A stretch of DNA of 64,000 nucleotides from Erigeron canadensis (taxonomy: Eukaryota; Streptophyta; Magnoliopsida; Asterales; Asteraceae): NCBI RefSeq assembly GCF_010389155.1, contig NC_057767.1, positions 28,863,295 through 28,927,294 of the forward strand, given 5' to 3'. Made by a program: the position numbers and the translations under genes. Shown here in pieces: positions 23,001 to 34,300 of this stretch. The stretch's first letter is position 1, and each line of letters opens with the position of its first letter. A model generated the notes under the pieces. That model was not told where the DNA came from and ran no database searches. It saw only the letters and a program-made list of their open reading frames with translations.

Positions 23001-23181
23001 TCAACTCTTCAATTTGGACTTGAACCGAAGCGTCATGAGCTTTTGTCGAACTGTCGTCCAAATAATATTTCTAAGTTGCTGCTCCGATCTGCTAGGGTTA
23101 TGAAACAGGCGATTGTTTCTCTCTTGCCAAATAAAATAAGAAAGTAGCAGCAAGCACGAGCTTAGTAGCAATGACATCGAC
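23001..23181 (-). pseudogene. LINE reverse-transcriptase 3' fragment (zf-RVT region)
   Basis: On the minus strand VIATKLVLAAT, then after a one-base shift near 23136 SYFIWQERNNRLFHNPSRSE, QQLRNIIWTTVRQKLMTLRF and a TGA at 23001-23003. This is the familiar C-terminal end of plant L1-type LINE reverse transcriptases (zinc-binding reverse transcriptase region, WQERNNRLF). Only about 60 codons remain; the rest of the LINE is not present toward higher coordinates, where a DNA transposon begins at 23196. Confidence 0.8.
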
Positions 23182-23279
23182 CGTATTATATATATGAAAT
23201 TTTTGTACGGATACCGAAAAACTCAAGCCATATGGTGTATATACGAACTTTAGTTTGAAAATTTGCAAAACTACGAAAA

Positions 23280-23431
23280 CCGGTGTCTTAAACGCCGGTC
23301 TTGAGGTTTTTGGACAAAGCCGGTGTCTAAGACACCGGTCTTAGCTTATTTTTACGCCAAAGCCGGTGTCCCGGAGGCCACCTTTCATTCTTTTTCTGCC
23401 TTCCTGCCAAAGCCGGTGTCTTAGACACCGG
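23280..23431. repeat. Left-arm array of 19-bp CCGG palindromes
   Basis: Starts at 23280 (ccggtgtcttaaacgccgg), 23320 (ccggtgtctaagacaccgg), 23363 (ccggtgtcccggaggcc, broken) and 23413 (ccggtgtcttagacaccgg). Spacing is 40, 43 and 50 bp. The mirror array in the right arm covers 25170-25319. Confidence 0.9.
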
Positions 23432-23726
23432 TCTTAAACCCTTTTTTACATAAAATAAAAATTTAAGTTGAAACACCACCATTATTTCCGGCCGGGAAGT
23501 TTCTGTCGAAGAAGGTGAAAGTTTGTTTGAAAAGTGGAAAGCAAAAAGTCAAGATCTAGTTTACCATTTAATATCAAAGTTTCTTTTAACCCCTCAACTA
23601 ATAATACATTGACAAAAAAGTTTGTTTAGTTTTTAAAGTTTTAAGATAATAATAATACTAATAAACCACGGAACACACCTTACACATAAATACATTGCAG
23701 GAGCAATTTGCTATTGCCAAATGTTA

Positions 23727-24374
23727 TACTGGTGTTTTATACCAAGTCAATCAAAATTTACGATCACAACATTGAAAAACTAGTTTCAACATATACACCA
23801 ATAACTTTATATTTTAAATTTTATTATTTATATGAAAAATTTTAAATATATAATTTTATAATAATATATAATTAAACAAAACTACAACATGACTTATCTA
23901 GCGCTCTTAAATTAATTATATCTTTTTTTATTTGAAAGGGATGGATCATTTGCTCGCAACAAGGGATTTAGCTTACGTTGTCTTAATCAGATCCCCGCTA
24001 TAAAGCCTCTCGCCCTCAATACCTAGTAGGATGAGAAACCCTAACTAAACCGCCCAAAGGCACGACATTTAATTGTTATTAATTAACTTTCACACTTTTA
24101 AGTGTTAACATTTTATTTACATATTTATAATATAAGTATGAAAAAGTTCTAACTTTTGAAATTTTTTTCACACTTTTAAATGTAATTTTTTTCTACCCAT
24201 TTTTATATGTGATTAAATTCATAAATTTTTTTACATTTTTAATAATCAAGTGTGAACAAATGAAAAAAAAATTTTAGTGACACCTTAATACTAAACGACA
24301 TCACTTGTTATATTAATTAAGTATGTATTTATTGGTGTATCTCTTACACCATACTTGGTATAAAACACCAGTAT
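23727..24374. mobile_element. Possible nested insertion with 22-bp inverted repeat
   Basis: atactggtgttttataccaa at about 23727 is repeated exactly in reverse (ttggtataaaacaccagtat) at about 24355. Between them is a GC-richer block (23940-24060) that looks like a foreign fragment (ttgctcgcaacaagggattt, ccgctataaagcctctcgcc). Class unknown. Confidence 0.45.
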
Positions 24375-24477
24375 GGTGTGTACAGATTCTATACCACGAT
24401 TTATTTATATAATAGTTTTCAGGGCTGTCTATTAGACGGGTAGTCTAAAGATATATAATTTTATAATAATTGTGAAA

Positions 24478-24745
24478 TAAAAAATGTATGACCAATATCA
24501 TAACTTAATGAATATGAAAGCTAAAGAAGAAACATATGAAAATTAACTTTATATAAATATTGATTGTAGTTTACCCTTTTTTTTCAACTTTAGTTAAATA
24601 AAAGGAGAAACAAAAAGTGTATCACCAATATCACAACTTAATCAGTACGAAAGTTAAAGAAGAAACATATAAAAATCAACACCATATAAATATTGATTCC
24701 AGGTTACTTATTTTTTCAACTTTAGTTAAAAATAAAAGGAAAGAC
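24478..24745. repeat. 133-bp direct duplication
   Basis: The block with accaatatcataacttaatg at 24491 recurs with accaatatcacaacttaatc at 24624. Similarity continues through 'aagaagaaacatat', 'atataaatattgatt' and 'tttttcaactttagttaaa'. About 85-90% alike by eye. Confidence 0.85.
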
Positions 24746-25412
24746 AAAAATATTAAATAAATATATATTAAATAAATAGAAGATTAATAAGAAGAGAGTA
24801 TTAAGCTAAAGAGGGAATTAGAGGTGTCAAGTGTAACCCAACCCCCTCTTTTAGTTAGATTATAGATTATACGAGTAAATATAAGATCTATTTATGGGTA
24901 TATGTGTATGGGTATGTTCGGTGGTTTATTTATATACTCCATTATTATCATAAAACTGTAAAAACTAAACAAAATTTTTTGTCAATATATTATTAATTGA
25001 GGGGTTAATAAATACTTTGATTTTAAATGGTACTCAGACTAGAAACTAGATCTTGACTTTTTTGCTTTCACTTTTCAAACATATTTTCATCTTCTTCGAT
25101 AGAAACTTCTCGGCCGGAAATAATGGTGGTGTTCAACTTAAAATTTTACTTTATGAAAAAAAGGGTTTAAGAGACACCGGCTTTGACAGGAAAGAAGGCA
25201 AAAAAAGAATGAAAGGTGGCCTCTAAGACACCGGCTTTGGTGTAAAAGTAAGCTAAGACCGGTGTCTTAGACACCGGCTTTGTCCAAAAAAACTCAAGAC
25301 CGGCGTCTAAGACACCGGTTTTCGTAGTTTTGCAAATTTTCAAAATAAAGTTCGTATATACACCTTATGGCTCGATTTTTTTCGTATCCGTACAAAAATT
25401 TCTTATATATAT

Positions 25413-26489
25413 ATATGGCTATCATAGCTAATTAAAAGAAAAAAATAGTTTTCAAATTTTAATCTTGATCATTGAAAATAAAATTTAAAACAATCTAAGC
25501 CATTAAAATATAAAGTCAAACAAAAACTTATATAAACATGGAAAGTTGTTAATCATCATGTAAAATAATCATAACAATACAATACCACCAAAATAAAAAT
25601 GAACGTATATGACTTCTTAAAAAGATAAAATCTATACATGCATGGCAACCTTTATTATAAATCTGTTTTTTACATGATTGAAAGCAAATTTAAAAATTTT
25701 CATTTATAAGCTTTGTAAAAGAAAACGTAATTAATGATAATTGATATTTTTAAAATGGTAAAAGATTTATTGTATAGTACTATAAAATTAAGACATCAAG
25801 TTTTTCTTTCACATTTTCATTTAATATATTTTTCAACCATGAAGACTAACTTATTATCACTCATATTTTCCATATGATTTTATGTGTATTATATTATAAT
25901 ATGTTGTTATTCATGTTTCTTTAAGGGCTTTGAAGACACTAAGCAATGAAATTGCATGATGTTATTGATACCAAGGATTCGGCTGATGAAAATGTAACCT
26001 TGTCTAAACACGTTTGATAAAAAAAAAAGTATATGATATCGCCTATTTTATACATAGTTATTTTACACGATATCGTTTCTTTTATTTATTTTATGTTTGT
26101 ATTATTTTCACTTTTATAGACTTTTATACTTAATATTTGATTTTATATGATTATAGGTCTATAACATGGAAGTTGACAAAGATGGGCTAAATAAAGATCG
26201 ATTATGAAGATTAGAGATAAACCGCAATAAACGTCTATTAATTAGACCATGAAATTGAAGAATGAAAGTTCATTACTTTTTGATGAACTTGGCTGGAAGT
26301 AAATATAATGCCATACTTGTACAAAGGAATCTACATCAAATTGTTATATTCCATTTATTTGCTAATACTGTTGAGGGATGGAGAATTGGAAAAGCAGAAG
26401 TGGTGGTGTCTGGTGTGCGTGAGTGTATTGGGGCGCAGGAGACAAAGGCCCAAAATGGCCCATTTATGTTGAAGACTTATACATTCGGT
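25413..26489. other. Intergenic, AT-rich, no gene seen
   Basis: Very AT-rich. The stretch 26262-26500 has short open frames (84 and 61 codons) without a domain I recognise and running into a transposon end. I do not support them. Confidence 0.4.
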
Positions 26490-27251
26490 CTAGAGGTGCA
26501 CAAAAAAAGCGGTTAACCGAACCGATTCGAAAGTTAACCTATAATCGTAACTGGTTAGTAACCGATACAGTACAAACCGATTATAGGTTAGGAAAAACCA
26601 CCGGTTAGTAATCGATTTGCACTTTCAAAACCAAAAACCGATTCCTAATCGGTTAACCGATAATCGGTTTTTATTTTTAGTTTTAACCAGTTAATCGATT
26701 AATTATATATAATTGGGATTGTTTTCTATTTTATACTTACCACTCACCACTTACTGGGTGATATATATATATATACACATCGAGATATAAAAAGAAAAAT
26801 GAAGTCACATACATCTGGAAAGAAAGAAAAAAGCATCGGAGACCGGAGAAAGAACCAACTGATCACCTCTTCAAGATCCTCCACTGAATCACCTCTTCAA
26901 GATCATCAAAAATATTACGTACTATGTGGCTGTGTGCCTGTGTGTTCCAATAACCGCCCAGTCATATATATATATATATATACATCGATATATGTGGCGG
27001 CCATGAGGGGTAGATGATGATGAAGAGAAGTGGTGTTATCAGTGGTGTTTGTGGGTAGATCCAGACGGAACAACTTGTTTTATGTTGAAAAAGAAAACCC
27101 CTTTTGGCTTATATATTATTGATAGTGGGCGGTTAAAAAAATAACCTATTAGGTTAACCGGTATCGGTTAACCGGTTATTATTAACCGAAAACCGATTAC
27201 ACCGGTTATAGTTTTTTAAAACCCAAACCGGTTATTAACCTGTACCAGCAT
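26490..27251. mobile_element. hAT-like element with AACCGGTT-type subterminal arrays
   Basis: Left end CTAGAGGTGCACAAAA, followed by dense 'GGTTAACCG / AACCGATT' motifs (26505-26695). The right side (27130-27240) has the same motifs and an end close to CTGTACCAGCAT. The design equals the hAT-like element at 9605. Terminal match is imperfect and I found no 8-bp duplication. The 72-codon open frame at 26799 is not supported. Confidence 0.55.
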
Positions 27252-27289
27252 CCATCACTCGTTCGATTCTCTTTCTCTTTTATTATTAA

Positions 27290-28200
27290 TAGTTGTTTAA
27301 TTACAAGACTATATTACTATATAATTATTATTATGGATTTTATTTATGTGATGATTGTTAGTTTTATTTGTTTTGTCATGTCTAGCTAAATACTTCATCA
27401 TCTACTAAGATGAAGTGACACAATTGAATGATGGTTGCACTATTTTTATAATTCAAGTTGATTTGATTTAACGTTGTGTCGTAATCTTAGCTTATTAATT
27501 CTTTGTTATTAAATTCTTAATTGCGGATAGTTTTTGCATGATCTTAGTGGTAACTTAGGTTGTGTAGAAGTTATTTTGATTGCTTGGTTAGAAGCGATTG
27601 TTTCTATGACGGGTTCGGTAGAAAGTAATTAATAGTTAATAAGAGTTAACGGGTTAATGGTTGGGTACAATCAATAGACATGATTGTTATCTAAATAACC
27701 AAAACAATTAGTTGACTAGGAAAGTTATGAAAGGCGTCTCGGGGTACCGGTCTTAGTAATGGAACTAGTTAATTAAGATAATTGAATAAAGTAACGAACT
27801 TGACGGGTACGGAGTGAGTCTTTGTTTAGTTCTCGGTTATTAATCAACATATTCGAATTGGTTCTTCATTTAAGTGCAACCTAAATAATGTGTGTCATGG
27901 AGCCGAAGTGGATGATCTTTTAATTCTATTTGATATACAACAATTCTCTTTTCGATAAATTCTTTGGAATTTCTAACTCTTTTAATCAACTAACGTTTTA
28001 ATATAAAAACCAAGATGACGTGGTGTCTTTAAAATCCAAAGCTTTTCTTAAACTACATTAAACTCGCTTGCTTTTAATTAGTCCATGTGTTCGATCCTGG
28101 ACTTACTTTTAAACTATATTGCATACGAACGGATCCACTGCCCGAGAGTGTGTAGTAGTTAGTTCTAGGGTATTTCTTGTTTATAACTTTTTTTTCTCAT
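27290..28200 (+). repeat. Repeat unit related to 16915-18490
   Basis: Plus-strand copy of the unit seen in reverse inside the solo LTR: 'aaggcgtctcggggtaccgg', 'catggagccgaagtggatga', then 'ggatccactgcccgagagtg' and 'tagtagttagttc'. The style is that of LTR-element non-coding sequence. No ORF. Confidence 0.5.
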
Positions 28201-28683
28201 TTTCCTTTGTAAGATAAGGTTGATGGTGATATGCTTTTGGATGAAGTTAAGTTGGTAGAAAATGATATTCCTAAGATGAATAAGCAAGTATGTATTCAAA
28301 ACTATTATATACATCTAATATTGTAAATACGTTTACTTAAAATAATGTCTAACTCTTTTTTATCTCATTTTTTTACGGTATAATTTTAATTGGGATACAT
28401 TTTAGATGATGATAATGTTATCCCATTTATCAAATATGAAAACATAAATCAAGTAAAGCTCAACATAAATATGTTTTGGCTAATCGATGAAAACTAATTT
28501 ATAATCTTTTCATGTTATTTAATGAAATTTGTTATTTTTTTATTCTACATGTTGTTGATTTAAATCTTTTTATTATCAATGGATAAAAGTTTTGATGTTT
28601 TAAAATGTTAATTTCTTATATTCTCATGTTTATTGTTTCATTTATTTTATACATTTGTTGTTTCATTTGTAAGCTCATTTAAT

Positions 28684-29166
28684 CTATGATGCACCGAAAC
28701 TCCAAACAGGTAGGTGTACCCGTTTCCGAAAATCCATGGAAACGTTTCTGCATACGAAACACGTATGAAACGTTTCCTTGAATTTTCTATAGATACTAAA
28801 ACGTTTCTTTGAAATTTCCATATTGTTTCTAACTAATATCAAGGTTTTAATGGGCTTTTTCTATTCCCCAAACCCAAACAGGCTATATTATATATAATTT
28901 GATTAACATTAAATTTTTTCTATTACAAAACCAATTATTAAACACTAAATATTTAATGAGTGATCACTAATCAAACATATATTATACAGTTATACATATA
29001 CAATTACACATAATCTCTCAAGTCTCTCTCTATAAAAAATCGATATAATTTATATTTGTATATTTTTATATTGCCGTACCCGTATCCTAAATTTTTTAGT
29101 TTTGCCGTTCTCCGTTCCCGTATTGTTCCCGTACCCCTTTGCCGTACCTATTTCGGTGCTACATAG
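28684..29166. mobile_element. hAT-type MITE with perfect 8-bp TSD, 483 bp
   Basis: Ends CTATGATGCACCGAAAC and inverse of CTATGTAGCACCGAAAT. Both flanks are CATTTAAT (28676-28683 and 29167-29174), a perfect 8-bp hAT duplication. Inside are 'cgtttcc' and 'cgtacccgt / cgttcccgt' subterminal motifs. No ORF. Confidence 0.9.
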
Positions 29167-29174
29167 CATTTAAT

Positions 29175-31267
29175 TACAAGGACATTAATTTACTTACGAT
29201 TTAAATTTGTTAAACATTTAGTAAAAAAAAATTTTAACTTCTAAGAATACAAAAAGAAAAAGTCAATATAGTTACATGCGATGATACGAGTTTCCTAGAA
29301 GGTTTTTATAATAAATTATTAATTTTTATTTTGGAGTATTTTTAAAGAAAATTTCATGTAAAAAAATAATAATAAAAAACTAATTAAAAATTAAAATTAA
29401 AATTTTTTTATCCAAAGTTCATGTTAGTTGATACTAAAAGTCCACTTCAATAACTTTTAGAAACAAAATATTTATGTTATTCAATACATTTTCTTAGATC
29501 ATGATTAAATTTAAAAAAATTTCTTTATTTTTAAAGATATTAATATTAATTGATATAAAATATATATTTATATATATATATATATGAGAAATTTTAATTT
29601 TTGATAACAATATATAGGTACAACATGAAATATCAAAATATACAATTAACAATATACCAAATCAATTCCATTTATTAGTTGATCCTATAATTGATAATAA
29701 AAGTCAATTTCAAATTTATTTTACAAAGGATGACAACATTATTTAATACACTTTGTTAACTGGGGTAGTTACCAAAGTTAAATATAGCTTTAATAACTGT
29801 AATAAATAATTATATATTTAGTATAAAACTTAGGATGAATTTTTATTTTTTAATATGATATATACTCGTATATTTTTCTTATACACTTATACATTAAAAG
29901 CTGCAAACGGGGGGTCTCTGCTTGCAATCATAGATAAAATGATCTATGCCATTTAGATTCACAACCAAAATAATCTTAGCTCTTTAAAACTTACTAGCAT
30001 CGTAAATGTATTTGCTGGTGATGTGTGACTATTGACGGTGGTGGTGTCAAGTGGTGTAGGTCGAGTAAATGTAAATGTAATTGATGGAGATGTATTTGCT
30101 CTAAGGGAGTAGTGAAGAAAATTTAAAAGATAAGAGACTAATGATGTAAATTATTTTATTAAGGGTATAATAGTCATTTCGCATCTCTTTTTTTTTTTTT
30201 TTACTTTTCAACAAGGGTGTATTATTTTTATATATTAGTATAGAAGTATAGATAATAAAGTATGTGGTTTGACGGTCATTTCAAACTTACAGAAACACAA
30301 ATATTTCACAAGCGTGGTGATTCTTTCACAAAATGTTTTATGCATTCAAGAAATTATAAAGTAAAATTATAAACATATCCTCACATCTTTATTTACTTTT
30401 CTATTGATTCAATTCTCCAACTATCCGAAACTAAATTCTCCATGAGCATATCTTCAGCATGTTCACGCTCATCCATAAAAAAAAAAAAAAAAAATTACAC
30501 ATGTGTTATAAATATATTCTCACATCTTTAAGGTTTCTCTTTTTTATAAATTCAAAAATATTTAAATTAGTTAATAAATTAGAAAGTTAGTTTGTATAGA
30601 TTTAGTTGGAAAATATTTTAAGAATATTTTGGGTAAATGTGGTGTGTGAGTTGAAATGTATTGAAAGTTAACGGGATTTTAAATATTTTAAAAATAGACA
30701 GTTAAAAAAGGGGAATGATAGTGTACGACTAGGGGTGACGGTCTTTCACCGAAAAAAAGGGAATGATAGTTTATTTTATAAGGGGGTAAAGATAACCAGT
30801 CAACGACCGGGTTTAGATCTAGTTCCTCTTTGCTGAAGGGAGCAAACTTGGAATAATTATGTTCAGTTACTCTTAAATGCATTTTGTTCTTATTTGCTTT
30901 ATCTGGTATTTCTATTAAAAACCATGTTTGATGATAGTAAATGGATATCGGTTGCGAGCTGTCTTGACTAATATTTGATTGCTATTTTTATGCGAGATTC
31001 AGCCTGCGATCTGAATTCTTTTGTTCAGGCATCTCTCATATCATGATTATGTATACCCAATAGCAGTTGATACAAGTATGTTGACCATAACGTGCTACAC
31101 TGTTATATCCACATTTTAAAGTTGAATGGATGCCGAGAATGACTTCCAATTCCCACACTTTCTAATCATGTTTTTAGCTCTCTGATTTATGATTCGATAG
31201 TCAAGTATTGTATATGTACATGCAATTACCAAATCATATAATGAATAGCTAGCAACATCCATGGATG
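29175..31267. other. Intergenic, no gene seen
   Basis: AT-rich, with T and A homopolymers near 30190 and 30478. A 64-codon minus-strand frame at 30688-30882 has no recognised domain and I leave it out. Confidence 0.45.
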
Positions 31268-31284
31268 GGCATGAAAACTTCTAA

Positions 31285-31533
31285 AAAAAAAAAGAAAGTA
31301 AGTAACTGCTCAGTGCCGCCTTCCGCAGGTTTTGAGCCCCAATACCTCAACGGTGTATAGAGAAGGTTAACATGTAGGCAGACCTTACCTCTACCTAAGT
31401 AGAAAGGCTGCTTCCAGTTTCTACCTAAATGGTAGAAAAGGCCCCTAACCTTTGCATGGGATGAGGATCGAACATATGACCTCTGTCTTCAGAGGCAAGG
31501 GTGTTTACCACTGATCCAACCATGCTGCTTTTT
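31285..31533 (-). mobile_element. tRNA-derived SINE, family 1, copy 2, 17-bp TSD
   Basis: On the minus strand TTGGATCAGTGGTAAAC (A box) and TATGTTCGATCCTC (B box) sit near the 5' end and the tail is poly-T, seen on plus as aaaaaaaaaaagaaag at 31285. Both sides carry GGCATGAAAACTTCTAA (31268-31284 and 31534-31550), a perfect 17-bp duplication. Same family as 12866-13099. Confidence 0.9.
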
Positions 31534-31550
31534 GGCATGAAAACTTCTAA

Positions 31551-33366
31551 GCTCTAAACTAATTATTAGGTATTTGGTCTTTCATTTCTTGCAACTAGAA
31601 TTGTTATTGTGTGCGATTATGGTCTTAGCAGAACATATTCAGAGGGAGATCGAGGTGGCAAATTGGGTGGGCCTTGTAACAGGCCAAGTTGAGTTACTAT
31701 TGTGGTTGGTTGAAACTGCTTGGCCCGTAACAAAAGTGTTTTCGGGTGTCTTTAAAGTCCTCAAAAAGTATTTACTGTGTTTAGTATGATTGCAGAAGTT
31801 ATATTATTTAGAGACTAAATATATTTTTTACTAGAATGTTATAGACGGTTCTATGAATTACGTATACACGTTGGGTTATATTCATTTGACCATTTAGTGC
31901 TTATGTTTTATTTTTATCTTTTTACCATGATTGACCTGTTAAAAATTTAAGTTATAATTCACGTTCCATCCAACTCTGATATAATCATATAATCTTTTCG
32001 AATATTAAACCTTTGTATTAAGGTTAATTATATGCTTCTTATGCTTGTGCATTTGAAGCCTGGCATAGCTGGATTTGAAGCTTAAGCCGACATTAATCAC
32101 CTGTGATTCTATATCTTTGTGCAGTTAATATTTACGTATTTCAGTGTTTTGGGTACCATCAAACATCATGTTTCAATATGAAATTTTGCACAATCTTGTT
32201 TCAGGATGTTCCTACCCTTGCTTTTGGTTATACCGTAGTATATATATAGCCATCTAAGCTCACACCAGCAACTACCTCGACAACAACTTAGCTACCCTTC
32301 GGTCTAGAATTTTACATGTTTGTCTTTAATCTTGCACTAATGATATGTATATAACAAATCTAATCGCATGACTGTAATGTTCCTAATCACATGACATGTA
32401 CAATTTTGCACATAATTTTGTGATTTTTTGTTTTTATTATGAAATGGACATACATACAATCCACTTAGTCGAACAAGTTTTTATAAAAAAAAATAAAAAA
32501 ATTATGAAACCAGTAAAACCGGATTTATAAATTCCGGTTTCGTTTATGTAGACAGAAACCGGAACTTATAAATCTGGATTCTTTGAAACCGGAATTATTC
32601 ATCGTGAAATTGGATTTTGTAATTTCGTTTTCAGACATGGTACATGAATCCGGATTAATAAATTTCGGTTTCAGTCTACGTAGACGAAGTCAGAACTTAT
32701 GAATCCAGTTTTACGGGTTTCACAAAAAGAAATGATCCATAAACAATATATTTTTTTTCTTACAGAATAATATATGCATCAGATAGTTCTACTGTGCAAC
32801 TATTTAATGCATTTATGACGGTATATGTTGTTTATGATTCAACTCCCTTTCACAAATGTTTTGATATGTAGAGGATTCATTGCTATTATTAAGGGAAGGA
32901 AAAAATAGCTATAAGCTAAAATTTGTTTTGATTTTACAATATAATTGTTTATGTTATTAAGTTATTTAGTTAAATAAAATTTTACAACTATTTATAAAAA
33001 CTCTAAACTATTTTAGGTATATTAAAATTCTTATTTAGGTATATTAATCATTTTTCACAATGTAATCACATAAAATAGAAAAGCTAATGGAAAAGTTGTC
33101 ATGTAGACTTCATGATACCCATACAAAAGCATTGAGCCATTCATCAGATATTTCATAGTTGAAAATTACCAACACATTAAGCAACCTAAAAGCCAATAGA
33201 TAGAACCCCTAATTTCAACTCCAATTAACATTAGAAATTGAAACTAGTGATAAGGTACCAAAGACATGTGGTTCCATTTATTTAACACAAAACATAAAAC
33301 ACAAGACATAATATAGCAAGGGACAATTGCTAGTTAGTTTAATTGGGCTTCTGATTTCATCATTAT
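31551..33366. other. Intergenic with one foldback
   Basis: Apart from the palindrome array at 32503-32721 I see nothing. An open frame at 31574-31789 (71 codons, hydrophobic, ending TKVFSGVFKVLKKYLLCLV) has no family that I recognise. It may be a relic. Confidence 0.4.
32503..32721. repeat. Foldback with array of CCGG..ATAAAT..CCGG palindromes
   Basis: The block as a whole is an inverted repeat (gaaaccagtaaaaccgg at the left, ccagttttacgggtttc at the right). It contains about five smaller palindromes of the form CCGGATTTATAAATTCCGG: starts at 32519, 32559 and 32589, then weaker ones near 32650 and 32690. No ORF. The layout resembles the CCGG array at 23280, with other letters. Confidence 0.75.
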
Positions 33367-34152
33367 TTAACAGTTGCAAGGATTGCATTTGCAGTTGTCT
33401 CCACACTTGCAACCACAACCACCTTCAGCAACAAAGCTGCTCTCACTTCCATCAGCATACCTACACAACATGCTTAATTTGGTTATATTTACAAATTATA
33501 ATAGGAATTAATCGATTGTATTGATTATAATTGGGCCGTCTTTCATGTTGCGTGCGGAGAACTTTTTTTTTAACAACAAATGTTAGTTGTTAGTAATAAG
33601 TAATACGTGAGGTATTTCAGTTTACAACAGATAAAAAAATAAATAAAAAGAAGAAGAAGAAACGATGAAGTTTAAAAAGAAATAATGAACTTAATTGATT
33701 AGTGACATGTATTTGTAAAATGTTGTTTATAAATTGTTTGTCTCACATTTCTCAAAAGAACTATAAAATTCTTCGAATTTCTCATACAAGGAAAATTTAT
33801 TATGCATGGTATCTATTTCTTCTTTTGCTTTCTAAGACCTATTTTAGAATTTTAACATACTTTTCATAGCGCTTCTAAAAACACATAAGGATTTTAATTA
33901 TAACGTTACAAGTACATTTGTTTGGGGGCAACTCCGTCAACTATGACAGTGGTGGTGGATGATTTCTCAACATCGGGGTACATTCCGCATCTGTAAACAT
34001 ATAAATTCAACAAAATCAGTAATTAACGAAGATATCGATTATTAATAATCCATGTTATAAGTGACGAACGCGATTAATAAAAGTTACCCGTTGCAGCTGC
34101 TGCCGCATGAGCAGCTTGAGCCACACCCGCACTTTCCATTGCAGCAAGACAT
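33367..34152 (-). CDS. MT2: Metallothionein type 2
   Basis: Three exons, 34088-34152, 33916-33990 and 33367-33460, give an intact 77-residue protein (65+75+94 = 234 nt with stop). It binds Cu and Zn and buffers metals and oxidants in the cytosol. The N-terminal domain (MSCCNGKCGCGSSCSC) has Cys at 3, 4, 8, 10, 14, 16, 20 and 23, the CC..CxC pattern of plant type 2. A Cys-free linker of about 38 residues holds MYPDVEKSS and VIVDGVAPKQ. The C-terminal domain (GCKCGDNCKCNPCNC) has seven Cys, one more than the usual six. Introns fall at residues 22 and 47, each after the expected GT. This looks a working gene. The usual alternative, type 3, lacks the N-terminal CC. Confidence 0.95.
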
Positions 34153-34257
34153 GATTGATTGAGAGATTAAAAATGAAGAGGTCGGTTTTAGGTGTGTTTT
34201 TGATTAAATTCGATGTAGCTAGCTTGATGGTATTATTAAGTGGGATTTTGGGGTAGG

Positions 34258-34300
34258 TATTTATAGGGATTTATGGGGGTGATCTTACCGTACACGTGTA
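34258..34300 (-). promoter_or_regulatory. MT2 promoter: TATA box and ACACGTGT
   Basis: On the minus strand CCTATAAATA lies at 34258-34267, about 106 bp before the start codon. TACACGTGTA at 34291-34300 contains the CACGTG G-box/ABRE core about 30 bp further upstream, consistent with stress or ABA control. The role is inferred. Confidence 0.6.

Larger units (their letters stand above)
23196..25402. mobile_element. Long-TIR element (Mutator-like), 2.2 kb, with CCGG palindrome arrays
   Basis: Terminal inverted repeats of about 490 bp start GAAATTTTTGTACGGATAC on both sides. The flanks are TTATATATAT at 23186-23195 and 25403-25412 (10 bp, low complexity). Each arm has an array of the palindrome CCGGTGTCTTAGACACCGG, and the centre (about 23690-24900) has no transposase. 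The long TIR and 9-11 bp duplication favour a Mutator-like class. Confidence 0.75.

Noticed and set aside
26262..26516. 84-codon ORF
   Set aside because: Runs into the terminus of a hAT-like element and lacks any domain.
31574..31789. 71-codon hydrophobic ORF
   Set aside because: Attractive C-terminal amphipathic stretch but no homologue I can name and no splice or promoter signals.
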